A stretch of DNA of 7,359 bases from an uncultured Mycoplasmatota bacterium (GTDB lineage Bacteria; Bacillota_I; Bacilli_A; RF39; UBA660), in the NCBI GenBank assembly GCA_946491675.1, contig CAMLYN010000052.1, forward strand, positions 1 through 7,359, written 5' to 3'. Of the stretch, positions 1 to 6,994 are shown in pieces; position 1 is the stretch's first letter; every line of letters starts with the position of its first letter. Under the pieces are notes generated by a model. That model had not been told where the DNA came from and ran no database searches. It was given only the letters and a program-made list of their open reading frames with translations. Position numbers and translations under genes: made by a program.

Positions 1-264
1 AGCGACAATCGCTAAAAATCCTCCTAAAATAAGAACGAAAATACATACATCAATCGCATTTTCAAAACCTAATATCGGTGATAGTAAAATTTCTGATAAT
101 GTTGCACCGACAACTCCACTACCATTAACAATTTCTTCAACGCCTTCAGCATTAGTTACAAACTCTGCTTTAGGTAGAAAATGTGAAACAATTCCTAAAG
201 CAAATATCAATATGAAGATAATTGAAAATGCTGTTAAAAAGCCTTTTCTTTTTTTCTTCGCCAT
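1..264 (-). CDS. YfcC/DcuC-family transporter, N-terminal part (probable arginine/ornithine exchanger, ArcD role)
   Basis: The first 88 residues of an integral membrane carrier; the 3' end of the gene lies beyond position 1. The product starts with a lysine/arginine-rich cytoplasmic tail (MAKKKRKG), then a hydrophobic helix at about residues 10-27. A polar stretch with FLPKAEFVT follows, then ATLSEILLSP, GFENAID and the start of a second helix (VLILGGFLAIVA). This pattern, especially the GFENAIDV-type motif before a glycine-rich helix, is what I recognise from the YfcC branch of the DcuC (C4-dicarboxylate anaerobic carrier) family. Streptococcal ADI operons carry related proteins described as arginine/ornithine antiporters, so an ArcD-like role is inferred from position after carbamate kinase. 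The ATG is one base past the carbamate kinase stop, and its Shine-Dalgarno AAGGGAG lies inside the last codons of that gene. The family call is fairly sure; the substrate is inference. Confidence 0.82.
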   Translation of the reverse strand, partial: MAKKKRKGFLTAFSIIFILIFALGIVSHFLPKAEFVTNAEGVEEIVNGSGVVGATLSEILLSPILGFENAIDVCIFVLILGGFLAIVA

Positions 265-265
265 A

Positions 266-1207
266 TTATTCTCCCTTTCTTACAATAATTGTGCCTGTTT
301 TTCCTAACAAAGCATCTTTAATTTTACTTAATGATGTAATAATAGCTTGACCATTTTTTTTATGAGTTACATAATCTATGCATGCTTCAATTTTAGGAAG
401 CATACTTCCCTTTTTAAACTCATCGTTTTTCATGTACTCTTTTGCTTGTTTAACAGTTAATAAATCTAATTTTTGTTCATTTTCTTTACCAAAATTAATA
501 CATACTTTATCAACTGCAGTTAAAATTAAAAATATATCAGCATCTAAACTAATCGCTAGTTTAGCACTTGTTTTATCTTTATCAATAACCGCATCAATTC
601 CCTTAAAACCACTCTTTGTTTTAACAATTGGTATTCCACCACCACCAGCAGCAATAACAATATTTTTTTTAGTAACCAAATCTTTTATAACTTTCGCTTC
701 AATTATTTTTAAAGGTTCAGGACTAGCAATTACTCTTCTAAATCCTCGACCAGCATCTTCTTTAAAAATATAGCCTTTTTCTTTACTAATTTGATCAGCT
801 TCTTCTTTTGTGTAAAAACTACCGATTGGTTTAGTTGGATTTTTAAAAGCGACATCCTTAGCATCAACTAATACTTGTGTTATTACTGTTATACAATTTT
901 TACGCATATTTCTTTTTAGTAATTCTTTTTGAATTGATTGTTGTAAATGATAACCAATATAACCTTGACTCATTGCCCCACATTCAGCAAATGGCATATC
1001 AGGAGTATTAGCTTCTTCATGAGATACTTGCATTGCCAAATTAATCATTCCTACTTGTGGACCATTACCATGAGTTATAACTACTTCATAACCATCTTCA
1101 ATAATATCGACAATATTTTTAGCCGTTTTCTTAATTAAGTCTAACTGTTCTTCTGGGGTATTGCCTAAAGCATTCCCCCCTAATGCGATAACTACTTTTC
1201 TTTTCAT
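266..1207 (-). CDS. arcC: carbamate kinase
   Basis: Cytoplasmic enzyme for the last step of the arginine deiminase pathway: carbamoyl phosphate + ADP gives ATP + carbamate, which decays to ammonia and CO2. At 313 residues it has the family's usual length. Visible amino-acid-kinase-fold motifs are the N-terminal ALGGNAL (residues 8-14), THGNGPQVG (45-53), [13 protein letters not shown] (153-165), AAGGGGIPI (186-194), the nucleotide-site segment [14 protein letters not shown] (205-218) and GSMLPK (267-272). It is complete, without frameshift. Its ATG overlaps the stop of the ornithine carbamoyltransferase gene as ATGA. No Shine-Dalgarno is visible in the preceding 18 bases (the sequence before ATG is AACTTTATATAA), so translation probably depends on reinitiation after the upstream gene. 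Its own last codons carry the ribosome binding site of the next gene. Confidence 0.97.
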   Translation of the reverse strand: MKRKVVIALGGNALGNTPEEQLDLIKKTAKNIVDIIEDGYEVVITHGNGPQVGMINLAMQVSHEEANTPDMPFAECGAMSQGYIGYHLQQSIQKELLKRNMRKNCITVITQVLVDAKDVAFKNPTKPIGSFYTKEEADQISKEKGYIFKEDAGRGFRRVIASPEPLKIIEAKVIKDLVTKKNIVIAAGGGGIPIVKTKSGFKGIDAVIDKDKTSAKLAISLDADIFLILTAVDKVCINFGKENEQKLDLLTVKQAKEYMKNDEFKKGSMLPKIEACIDYVTHKKNGQAIITSLSKIKDALLGKTGTIIVRKGE

Positions 1208-2193
1208 TTATATAAAGTTGCAAACATAACAGCTTTAATCGTATGCAATCTATTTTCTGCTTGATCAAATACTTTAGATTGCTTTGATTCAAAGACTTCG
1301 TTAGTTACTTCCATTTCAGTTAAACCGAATTTTTCGTGAATTTCCTCGCCGATTGTCGTTTTTAAGTCATGAAAAGATGGTAAACAATGTAAGAAAATTG
1401 CATCTTCATTTGCTAATTCTAATAATTTTTTATTAACTTGATATGGTTTTAATAACTTGATTCTCTCTTCCCAAATACTTGCATCTTCTCCCATTGAAAC
1501 CCATACATCAGTATATAAAACATCAGCACCTTTGACCGCCTTTTTAGGATCGTCTATAAATTCAACAGTAGAATTATATTTTTTAGCAAATCCAAGACAC
1601 TCGTCAATTAATTCTTTTTTAGGTATTAATTCTTTTGGTGAGCAACAAACAAAATTGATTCCTAATTTTGAACAAACAACCATTAATGAGTTAGCTACAT
1701 TATTACGACCATCACCTAAAAACACTAATTTTTTACCACGAATACTACCAAATTTTTCAACTATTGTCATAACATCGGCTAGCATTTGGGTCGGATGAAA
1801 TTCATTAGTTAAACCATTCCAAACTGGTACTTTAGAATACTTAGCTAATTCTTCAACAATACTTTGATCAAAACCACGATATTCAATACCATCATACATT
1901 CTAGCTAAAACTCGAGCAGTATCTTCAATACTCTCTTTTTTACCCATCTGCGAACCAGTCGGACCTAAATAAGTCACTCCCATACCTAAATCATAAGCCC
2001 CAACTTCAAAAGCACATCTTGTTCTAGTCGAATCTTTTTCAAATAATAAAACAACATTTTTACCTTTTAAATAAGCATGATTTTTATGTTCTTTCTTTTT
2101 ATTTTTAAAAAGAATCGCTAATTTAATTAAATACATTATTTCTTCAGGTGTATAATCAATTAACTTTAAAAAATCTCTCCCATAGAAATTCAT
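1204..2193 (-). CDS. arcB: ornithine carbamoyltransferase, catabolic
   Basis: Catalyses citrulline + phosphate to ornithine + carbamoyl phosphate in the catabolic direction, in the cytoplasm. The 329-residue product shows the carbamoyl-phosphate loop STRTR (residues 55-59), HPTQ (133-136), the glycine-rich segment [14 protein letters not shown] (158-171) that opens the ornithine-binding half, the ornithine loop DVWVSMGE (229-236) and the catalytic HCLP (269-272). These residues are shared by anabolic ArgF and catabolic ArcB. I call it catabolic from its place between arginine deiminase and carbamate kinase and from the absence of other arginine biosynthesis genes here. The ATG lies one base after the arcA stop. 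The Shine-Dalgarno GGAAAGGGAG sits in the last arcA codons, about 7 bases before ATG. The gene overlaps arcC by 4 bases. Confidence 0.96.
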   Translation of the reverse strand: MNFYGRDFLKLIDYTPEEIMYLIKLAILFKNKKKEHKNHAYLKGKNVVLLFEKDSTRTRCAFEVGAYDLGMGVTYLGPTGSQMGKKESIEDTARVLARMYDGIEYRGFDQSIVEELAKYSKVPVWNGLTNEFHPTQMLADVMTIVEKFGSIRGKKLVFLGDGRNNVANSLMVVCSKLGINFVCCSPKELIPKKELIDECLGFAKKYNSTVEFIDDPKKAVKGADVLYTDVWVSMGEDASIWEERIKLLKPYQVNKKLLELANEDAIFLHCLPSFHDLKTTIGEEIHEKFGLTEMEVTNEVFESKQSKVFDQAENRLHTIKAVMFATLYK

Positions 2194-2194
2194 T

Positions 2195-3436
2195 TTACAT
2201 CTCCCTTTCCAGTGGCATACTCATACATCTTGGGCCACCACGACCTCTTGATAATTCAGCACTAGGCATTTCTAATACTTTAATGCCATGTTCTTTTAAA
2301 AACTTATTAGTTTCTTCATTTCGATCATAAACAATAACTACTCCTGGAGCAATACATAATGTATTAGAGCCATCATTCCATTGTTCTCTTTCTGACGCAA
2401 TTTTATCGCCACCAGCACATGGAATAAGCGTAATTTTTCTTTCTAGATAATGTGATAAAATGTTTTCTAATGAATCATTTATCTCTTTAACGTTTAAATC
2501 TTCATCACTATCAGGTATATCCCCTTCTGTAATTTCAAAAACTTGTAATGTGTCCATAATACCTGGATGGTAAGTGAATTTATCATAATCAATTTGCGTA
2601 AAAACGGTATCTAGATGCATAAATGCCCGACTATTTGGAATGTTAAAAGCTAAAACAGTATCAATTTTACAGGACTTATCTTTAAATAAATTTTTAGCTA
2701 ATTGATCAATTGCTTCTGGACATGTCCTTTGAGAATAACCAACAGCTATAATATGTTCATTTAAATTTAAAACGTCACCACCTTCAATATGATGTGGTAG
2801 ATATCTATCATAATAAAGTGCTAACTGATCTTTAAACTCTGGATGATATTCAAAAATATATTCCGCATAAATTGTCTCTCGATTTCTTGTAACTGAATAC
2901 ATTTTATTTAAAGCCACACCATTCCCAATACTAGCAAAAGGATCTCTTGTAAAATATAAGTTAGGCATTGGTTTTGCTAAAAATTTAGATTCCTCACTAA
3001 CTAAATCAACTAAAGATTTTTCAACCTCTCTCTTTTCACGATCTAGCTCGCCAATCTGAATTCCTTCCATTGTTTTTAAAACTAATTCTTTCATATCTTC
3101 AATACTATCTAAATATTCATACACTAAATTTTTATATTTTGGTGTCCTAATACCAGCTTCATAAATAAATTGTTTTAAAAATCTTTCTTTAATACCTGGA
3201 TTAAACATTAAAACCTCAGTCATTAAATCTTCTAAATAGACAACTTCAACGCCGTTTTCTTTTAAAATTCTAGCAAATTCATCATGTTCTTTTTGGGCAA
3301 CTGGTAAATATGGAATATCATCAAACAATAACTCACTTAATGTATCAGGAGTTAAATTTAATAATTCCTTACCTGGACGATGTAATAAAACTTTTTTTAA
3401 TTTTTTTATTTCACTATTAACTTTTATAGCGTTCAC
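2195..3436 (-). CDS. arcA: arginine deiminase
   Basis: Hydrolyses L-arginine to L-citrulline and ammonia, the first step of the ADI pathway; cytoplasmic. The 413-residue length is normal for the family. The expected guanidino-group-modifying fold and active site are visible: FTRDP (residues 162-166, Asp165), HHIEGGD (215-221, Glu218), HLDTVFT (274-280, His274 and Asp276) and the nucleophilic cysteine in GGPRCMSMP (Cys404), preceded by the substrate-loop motif ELSRGRGG. The start is GTG at 3436, supported by the Shine-Dalgarno GAAAGGGTGA and by the standard N-terminal family pattern with VLLHRPG at 16-22. The Shine-Dalgarno overlaps the last codons and stop of the ABC ATPase gene, 4 bases upstream. 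CpG frequency rises abruptly at this gene compared with the transporter genes just before it. Confidence 0.98.
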   Translation of the reverse strand: MNAIKVNSEIKKLKKVLLHRPGKELLNLTPDTLSELLFDDIPYLPVAQKEHDEFARILKENGVEVVYLEDLMTEVLMFNPGIKERFLKQFIYEAGIRTPKYKNLVYEYLDSIEDMKELVLKTMEGIQIGELDREKREVEKSLVDLVSEESKFLAKPMPNLYFTRDPFASIGNGVALNKMYSVTRNRETIYAEYIFEYHPEFKDQLALYYDRYLPHHIEGGDVLNLNEHIIAVGYSQRTCPEAIDQLAKNLFKDKSCKIDTVLAFNIPNSRAFMHLDTVFTQIDYDKFTYHPGIMDTLQVFEITEGDIPDSDEDLNVKEINDSLENILSHYLERKITLIPCAGGDKIASEREQWNDGSNTLCIAPGVVIVYDRNEETNKFLKEHGIKVLEMPSAELSRGRGGPRCMSMPLEREM

Positions 3437-3440
3437 TTTT

Positions 3441-4142
3441 TCACCCTTTCAAAAATTCTTTTAATCTTTCTGTTTTTGGATTATTAAATAATTCTTTAGG
3501 ACTACCTCTTTCTAAAATTTTGCCTTCATCCATAAAAATTATTTTTGTTGCAAAATTAGAAGCAAAATTTAATTCATGTGTTACAACAATCATTGTTATG
3601 CCTTCTTTAGCAACATCTTCCATTAAATTAAGTACTTCTTCAATCATTTCTCTATCCAAAGCTGAAGTTGGCTCATCAAATAATATTACTTTAGGATTAG
3701 TCATTAATGCTCTTATAATGGCTACCCTTTGTTTTTGACCACCTGATAAATCAGCTGGATAATCATTTTCTTTATCTTCTAATTTAATTTGTTTTAAATA
3801 TTCTTTAGCTTTTTTAATAGCTTCTTGTTTACTTAATAATTTAGTTTTAATAGGAGCTAAAGTAATATTTTCTAAAACGGTTAAATTTTCAAATAAATTA
3901 AATGATTGAAATACCATACCAATTTCATTAGTATTATGTATTTTTGTAATATCTTTGTTGTTAAAATATATCTTACCACTAGTAGGACTTTCTAATCTAC
4001 CTAAACATCTAAGTAATGTGCTCTTACCACTTCCTGAAGGACCTATAATAACTATTTTTTCTCCTTCTTTAATATCTAAATCAATTTCTTTTAAAACCTT
4101 TACTTTATCAAATTTTTTAACTAATTTTTTAACTTCGTACAT
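3441..4142 (-). CDS. amino-acid ABC transporter ATP-binding protein (ArtP/GlnQ/HisP type)
   Basis: Cytoplasmic ATPase that powers a polar-amino-acid importer. The 233-residue product has every motif of an active subunit: Walker A GPSGSGKST (residues 34-42), Q-loop glutamine at 79 (VFQSFN), signature LSGGQKQR (132-139), Walker B VILFDE (152-157) followed by PTSALD, and the switch histidine at 189 (VVTHE). Length and motif spacing match the polar amino acid transporter class of B. subtilis GlnQ/TcyN and E. coli ArtP/HisP. The ATG lies 14 bases inside the permease gene and has its own Shine-Dalgarno, GAAAGGAA, about 8 bases upstream. Position in front of arcA suggests arginine transport; the motifs do not settle substrate. 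Its last codons supply the ribosome binding site for arcA. Confidence 0.95.
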   Translation of the reverse strand: MYEVKKLVKKFDKVKVLKEIDLDIKEGEKIVIIGPSGSGKSTLLRCLGRLESPTSGKIYFNNKDITKIHNTNEIGMVFQSFNLFENLTVLENITLAPIKTKLLSKQEAIKKAKEYLKQIKLEDKENDYPADLSGGQKQRVAIIRALMTNPKVILFDEPTSALDREMIEEVLNLMEDVAKEGITMIVVTHELNFASNFATKIIFMDEGKILERGSPKELFNNPKTERLKEFLKG

Positions 4143-4827
4143 GATTTAATTTCCTTTCTAGCATTCTCATAAATTTAACTAATAAGAATGTGAAGAATAA
4201 ATAAATTAAAGCTGATACTATTAAAGGAAAAAAGTAATCATATGTCCTACTTGATACTATATCAGAGGCTTTAAGTAGTTCAACTATTCCAATATATCCA
4301 GCTACTGATGTATCTTTTAAAAGTGTTATAAATTCATTACCTAAAGCTGGTAGCATATTTTGTAGTACTTGTGGAAAAATAACATATCGCATTGTTTGAA
4401 AATAAGATAAACCTAATGTTTTTGCGGCTTCCTTTTGTCCATTTCCAATTGATAAAATTCCTGATCTTATAATTTCTGAAACATAAGCAGCTGAGTTTAA
4501 ACCAAATGTTAAAACTCCGACTAATACAATTGGAATATCAACAGTTTTGAAAACAACATAATATAAAATCATTAATTGTAATAAAACAGGTGTTCCCCTT
4601 ATGACATAAACATAAAAATCACATATTTTAGCAAGTATCTTTAATTTGTGTTTTTCTTTGTTATAATCTTTTATTAAAGAAATAATCATCCCTAAAAATA
4701 TTCCAATTAAAACTGCAAAAAAAGCAATAATTAAAGTGTTTTTAATGCCTTCTAAAAAATATAAATATCTATCATCATAAATAAAGCTTTTATAAAAAGA
4801 ATCACCTATATCATTAAAAAAATTCAT
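4129..4827 (-). CDS. amino-acid ABC transporter permease (HisM/ArtQ type)
   Basis: Inner-membrane channel subunit of a polar amino acid importer, 232 residues, probably five membrane helices (about residues 29-52, 70-92, 98-120, 147-165 and 199-220). Family marks are GTLIIAFF-like first helix (here NTLIIAFFAVLIG), RGTP at 77-80, and the cytoplasmic EAA loop at 133-152 (EAAKTLGLSYFQTMRYVIFP) that docks on the ATPase, followed by LGNEFITLLKDTS. Only one permease gene is present, so the channel would be a homodimer. The ATG overlaps the stop of the lipoprotein gene as ATGA, and no good Shine-Dalgarno is seen before it (TATTCAAA precedes ATG), so translational coupling is likely. The next gene overlaps its last 14 bases. 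Confidence 0.95.
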   Translation of the reverse strand: MNFFNDIGDSFYKSFIYDDRYLYFLEGIKNTLIIAFFAVLIGIFLGMIISLIKDYNKEKHKLKILAKICDFYVYVIRGTPVLLQLMILYYVVFKTVDIPIVLVGVLTFGLNSAAYVSEIIRSGILSIGNGQKEAAKTLGLSYFQTMRYVIFPQVLQNMLPALGNEFITLLKDTSVAGYIGIVELLKASDIVSSRTYDYFFPLIVSALIYLFFTFLLVKFMRMLERKLNHVRS

Positions 4828-5540
4828 TTTGAATACTTAATAATATATTCTTCTATCTTATTTTCATCTATTAATCTTTGTAATACATTATTAACTACAT
4901 CTAAAAGTTCTTTATTTCCTTTTTTAACTACCATACCATATTTATCAGTAAATAAAATTCCATCTAAAATTTTTAATTCAGGATTTTCTTTTACTAATTC
5001 TTTAGCAGGTAATTCATCCATTACGATACAATCTGATTTACCACTTTTAACATCTTCTGCTGCTGCTAGATATTTTTTTTGAGTTATTATATTAGCATCT
5101 TTATAATTTTCATGTAAGTATAAATCAGCCGTTGTTCCTAATTGAACAGATATAGTTTTATCTTTAATATCATCAATAGATTTAATATTACTATCATTTT
5201 TAACTACAACAACTTGATTTGATACAACATATTCAATAGAAAAATCAACTTGTTCTTTTCTTTCTTCATTAATACTCATTCCTGCTGCTCCAATATCACC
5301 TTTACCTGATTTTATTTCGTTAATAATAAAATCAAAAGCAACATCTTTAACAACTAATTCTTTACCCAATTCTTTAGCTATTTCTTTGCCTATTTCAATA
5401 TCTACTCCAACAATTTCACCATTTTCATAAAATTCATAAGGAGCGAATCCAGCTTCAGTAATTAATACTAATTCGTTATCGTTTTTACCACAACCAACTA
5501 ATAAACAAAGTATAATTACTACTAATACTTTCTTTAACAT
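4824..5540 (-). CDS. amino-acid ABC transporter substrate-binding lipoprotein
   Basis: Extracellular lipid-anchored solute receptor of the ABC importer, 238 residues. It starts with a lipoprotein signal peptide (MLKK, hydrophobic stretch, lipobox LVGC with the modified cysteine at residue 17). The mature part is a family-3 solute-binding protein: GFAPYEF (31-37), GVDIEIGKEIAKELG (45-59), GDIGAAGMSINEERKEQVDFS (81-101), QLGTTAD (133-139) and MDELPAKELV (174-183). By analogy with HisJ/ArtJ, Arg94 and Asp175 would hold the alpha-carboxyl and alpha-amino groups of an amino acid. Arginine is likely from context; histidine, lysine, glutamine or cystine cannot be excluded by eye. It is the first gene of the operon, with a strong Shine-Dalgarno GGGGAGGG 4 bases before ATG. 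Confidence 0.94.
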   Translation of the reverse strand: MLKKVLVVIILCLLVGCGKNDNELVLITEAGFAPYEFYENGEIVGVDIEIGKEIAKELGKELVVKDVAFDFIINEIKSGKGDIGAAGMSINEERKEQVDFSIEYVVSNQVVVVKNDSNIKSIDDIKDKTISVQLGTTADLYLHENYKDANIITQKKYLAAAEDVKSGKSDCIVMDELPAKELVKENPELKILDGILFTDKYGMVVKKGNKELLDVVNNVLQRLIDENKIEEYIIKYSK

Positions 5541-5543
5541 TAT

Positions 5544-5551
5544 CCCTCCCC
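5544..5551 (-). promoter_or_regulatory. strong ribosome binding site of the ABC-arc operon
   Basis: GGGGAGGG ends four bases before the ATG of the lipoprotein gene. It is the most G-rich stretch in this AT-rich neighbourhood and fixes 5540 as the start. Confidence 0.75.
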
Positions 5552-5568
5552 TATATTGTATCTAACAT

Positions 5569-5580
5569 AATGATATCATT
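5569..5580. promoter_or_regulatory. 12-base perfect palindrome overlapping the operon's -10 box
   Basis: AATGATATCATT is a perfect inverted repeat that covers the candidate -10 box of the ABC-arc operon, so a protein bound here could block the promoter. It does not match the usual ArgR/AhrC box (TGAAT, four A/T bases, ATTCA) well and is not a CcpA cre site. It may be chance, since ten of its twelve bases are A or T. Confidence 0.3.
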
Positions 5581-5598
5581 TTTATTTTAAAAAGTAAA
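5570..5598 (-). promoter_or_regulatory. candidate sigma-A promoter of the ABC-arc operon
   Basis: TTTACT (5598-5593, 4 of 6 to the -35 consensus), a 17-base spacer, then TATCAT (5575-5570, 5 of 6 to the -10 consensus). This would place the transcript start near 5563 and give a leader of only about 20-25 bases, too short for a riboswitch or T-box. An alternative is TCGACA (5610-5605) with TAAAAT (5589-5584), but its 15-base spacer is short. In such AT-rich DNA both matches could be chance; the position upstream of a seven-gene operon is the main support. Confidence 0.5.
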
Positions 5599-5618
5599 TG
5601 AATTTGTCGAAATATAAG

Positions 5619-5640
5619 AAAAAAACACAAATTAATGTGT
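5619..5640. repeat. 22-base direct repeat, copy 1 (terminator block)
   Basis: Bases 5619-5640 are identical to 7012-7033, in the same orientation. Both copies cover the last two sense codons, the stop and the T-run of a gene. The flanking bases differ (G versus T on one side, C versus T on the other), so the identity stops sharply at the functional block. Confidence 0.9.
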
Positions 5641-5644
5641 CTTT
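5619..5644 (-). terminator. hairpin plus T-run after the 79-residue gene
   Basis: Read on the minus strand, ACACA (5640-5636), loop TTAATT, TGTGT (5629-5625), then six more T. Upstream AAAG can pair with the T-run (one G-U), lengthening the stem to about nine pairs. The stop codon TAA of the 79-residue gene is inside the loop. The stem has only two G-C pairs, so it is a weak intrinsic terminator by usual standards, but it sits exactly between this gene and the promoter of the next operon. Confidence 0.55.
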
Positions 5645-5871
5645 CCAGCATTTAAAAATAGATTATAAACATATTGTTTTTGTTCTTGATTATTAATTAT
5701 TTCTAACTCAACATCATTATTATTTATTTTTTCTATTGCAAATCTAATTTCTATTGGTTTAAAATTGCTTATCAAATAAACATAATCAAATTCATTATCA
5801 TTTATTCTTGAAAAACAAATATATTCTTTATTATTATCTAATGTAATTAATTCTCCAACTTCTAATTTCAT
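5632..5871 (-). CDS. small protein of unknown function (79 residues)
   Basis: I do not recognise this family with confidence. The product is soluble, without signal peptide or membrane helix, rich in Asn, Glu and Ile, and looks like a compact beta-rich fold: MKLEVGELITL, KEYICFSRI, FDYVYLISN, EIRFAIEKI, DVELEII. The opening 'ELITLDNNKEYICFSR..YVYLIS' resembles in style the small DUF1292/YrzB-like proteins of Firmicutes, but that is only a resemblance. The ATG is 8 bases after the TAG stop of the membrane protein gene, and the Shine-Dalgarno AGGTG overlaps that stop. The two genes therefore form one transcript and may work together, for example as a cytoplasmic partner of the membrane protein. 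The last two codons (ACA CAT) and the stop are part of the terminator hairpin. Confidence 0.8.
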   Translation of the reverse strand: MKLEVGELITLDNNKEYICFSRINDNEFDYVYLISNFKPIEIRFAIEKINNNDVELEIINNQEQKQYVYNLFLNAGKTH

Positions 5872-5879
5872 TTTTTCAC

Positions 5880-6971
5880 CTACCTAGATTTAACATCATT
5901 TTCTTTATCTATTTCTTCTTCTTCTAATTTATAAAACATATAAGATGAATAAAGTCCTATAATAATTGGCATTAAAGCTAAAGAAATATTTTTTTTAATA
6001 TTTTGAATATTCCATTTTGATTCACTAACTGTTTCATTAGGATATAATTCTAAAACTTTTTTAGTATTAACATCTAGATTAGTAATTATATATTTTTGCC
6101 CATCTGAACCAACTACAATAGATCCTTCTGGCAATAAATTGCCATTTTTATCTACAATATCTATACTTACCATATCTTCTGATAATTGAACTGTTTCACC
6201 ATCTACATTAGTACCATTATTAACATTTTTTTGTGGTAATGTTAACCTTATTATAGGTAATTTATTTTCTCCTTCTTCATATTTTCTTTGAATTAAAAAA
6301 TTGCCTTGATAATATTCATCTAACATTATATTTATTTGTATAGATTGATTACCTAAATTCTCTTTTAAAATATCATTTAAATTTATCCATCCTGAAATTG
6401 GGCCATCAAAATGAATTTTAATATTCAACTCTTCTATATTCTTAAAATTCTTTTTACAATAAACATCTATAACATCTTTAATATCTTCTCCTTGTTTAAT
6501 TTCTATATCAATTATCTGATTACCATCTTGTATAGAAATATAATCAAATGAACAAGAATTTATCATAGATTCATTTTCTCCAATAAAGCTAATATTATCA
6601 TTTGATATAGTTTGAACATTTGATAAATTATCTAATATAATTTCAGGATTTATACCATATACATCACAAAATATTTCTGAATAATTTATTACTGAAGATG
6701 GAGTTATAGTGCTTTCTTTTTTCTCAAATCCGAGCATCATAACAGTCATTACTGCTAAAACTAATGGTAATGGCCAAAATTTAAATTTTCTTCTTTTTAT
6801 AACCTTATAAGTTTGATTTGGATCATTTTGTTCAGAATTAATATATTGTTTCGCAGCTTCCTCAATTTCATTTGATTTAACTGATTCATTATTTTCCAAA
6901 AAGATTCCCTTATTTTTAAATTTTGAAAACATTTTATTTATTATCTCATTTATTTTGTTATTATCTTTCAT
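5880..6971 (-). CDS. two-helix membrane protein with large extracellular domain, unknown function
   Basis: I do not recognise a family. The 363-residue product has a charged cytoplasmic N-terminus (1-64, with an alpha-helical INEIINKMFSKFKNKG segment). A basic patch KVIKRRKFKF leads into a first membrane helix (about 66-82). The region of about 240 residues that follows should be outside the cell by the positive-inside rule. A second helix (about 328-347) and an acidic tail (EEEEIDKEND) complete it. The outer part seems to hold two beta-rich segments: about 140-245, with FDGPISGWINL and LPIIRLTLPQ, and about 262-318, with VSIDIVDKNGNLLPEGS and QKYIITNLD. These are joined by an Asn/Gly-rich linker (247-259). 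ATG at 6971 is chosen over the GTG six codons upstream because GTGAGGAGTG contains the Shine-Dalgarno and lies at the predicted transcript start. Possible roles (sensor, cell-envelope factor, regulator anchor) are guesses. Confidence 0.85.
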   Translation of the reverse strand: MKDNNKINEIINKMFSKFKNKGIFLENNESVKSNEIEEAAKQYINSEQNDPNQTYKVIKRRKFKFWPLPLVLAVMTVMMLGFEKKESTITPSSVINYSEIFCDVYGINPEIILDNLSNVQTISNDNISFIGENESMINSCSFDYISIQDGNQIIDIEIKQGEDIKDVIDVYCKKNFKNIEELNIKIHFDGPISGWINLNDILKENLGNQSIQINIMLDEYYQGNFLIQRKYEEGENKLPIIRLTLPQKNVNNGTNVDGETVQLSEDMVSIDIVDKNGNLLPEGSIVVGSDGQKYIITNLDVNTKKVLELYPNETVSESKWNIQNIKKNISLALMPIIIGLYSSYMFYKLEEEEIDKENDVKSR

Positions 6972-6977
6972 ATTATT

Positions 6978-6988
6978 TTCACTCCTCA
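6978..6988 (-). promoter_or_regulatory. ribosome binding site that decides the start of the membrane protein gene
   Basis: AGGAGTG (6987-6981) is followed 8-10 bases later by ATG at 6971. An in-frame GTG at 6989 overlaps this site and cannot have a ribosome binding site of its own on a transcript that starts near 6988. Confidence 0.65.
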
Positions 6989-6994
6989 CTAATT

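Noticed and set aside
1204..2193. Anabolic argF rather than catabolic arcB
   Set aside because: Active-site motifs do not separate the two, but the gene lies within an arcA-arcB-arcC series with overlapping translation, and no arginine biosynthesis gene is present.
378..4149. Open frames on the plus strand at 378-773, 947-1138, 1457-1798, 2148-2330, 3520-3738 and 3955-4149
   Set aside because: They lie opposite strongly supported genes (arcC, arcB, arcA, ABC ATPase), have no domain-like sequence, and arise from the reverse complement of the real frames.
5555..5560. TACAAT as -10 box of the ABC-arc operon
   Set aside because: No -35-like sequence at the proper distance, and transcription would begin inside the ribosome binding site.
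5541..5631. Riboswitch, T-box or attenuator in front of the ABC-arc operon
   Set aside because: The gap is 91 bases and already holds a terminator, promoter and ribosome binding site; the predicted leader is about 20-25 bases.
5880..6989. GTG at 6989 as start of the membrane protein
   Set aside because: It overlaps the Shine-Dalgarno of the downstream ATG and coincides with the predicted transcript start, leaving no leader for ribosome binding.
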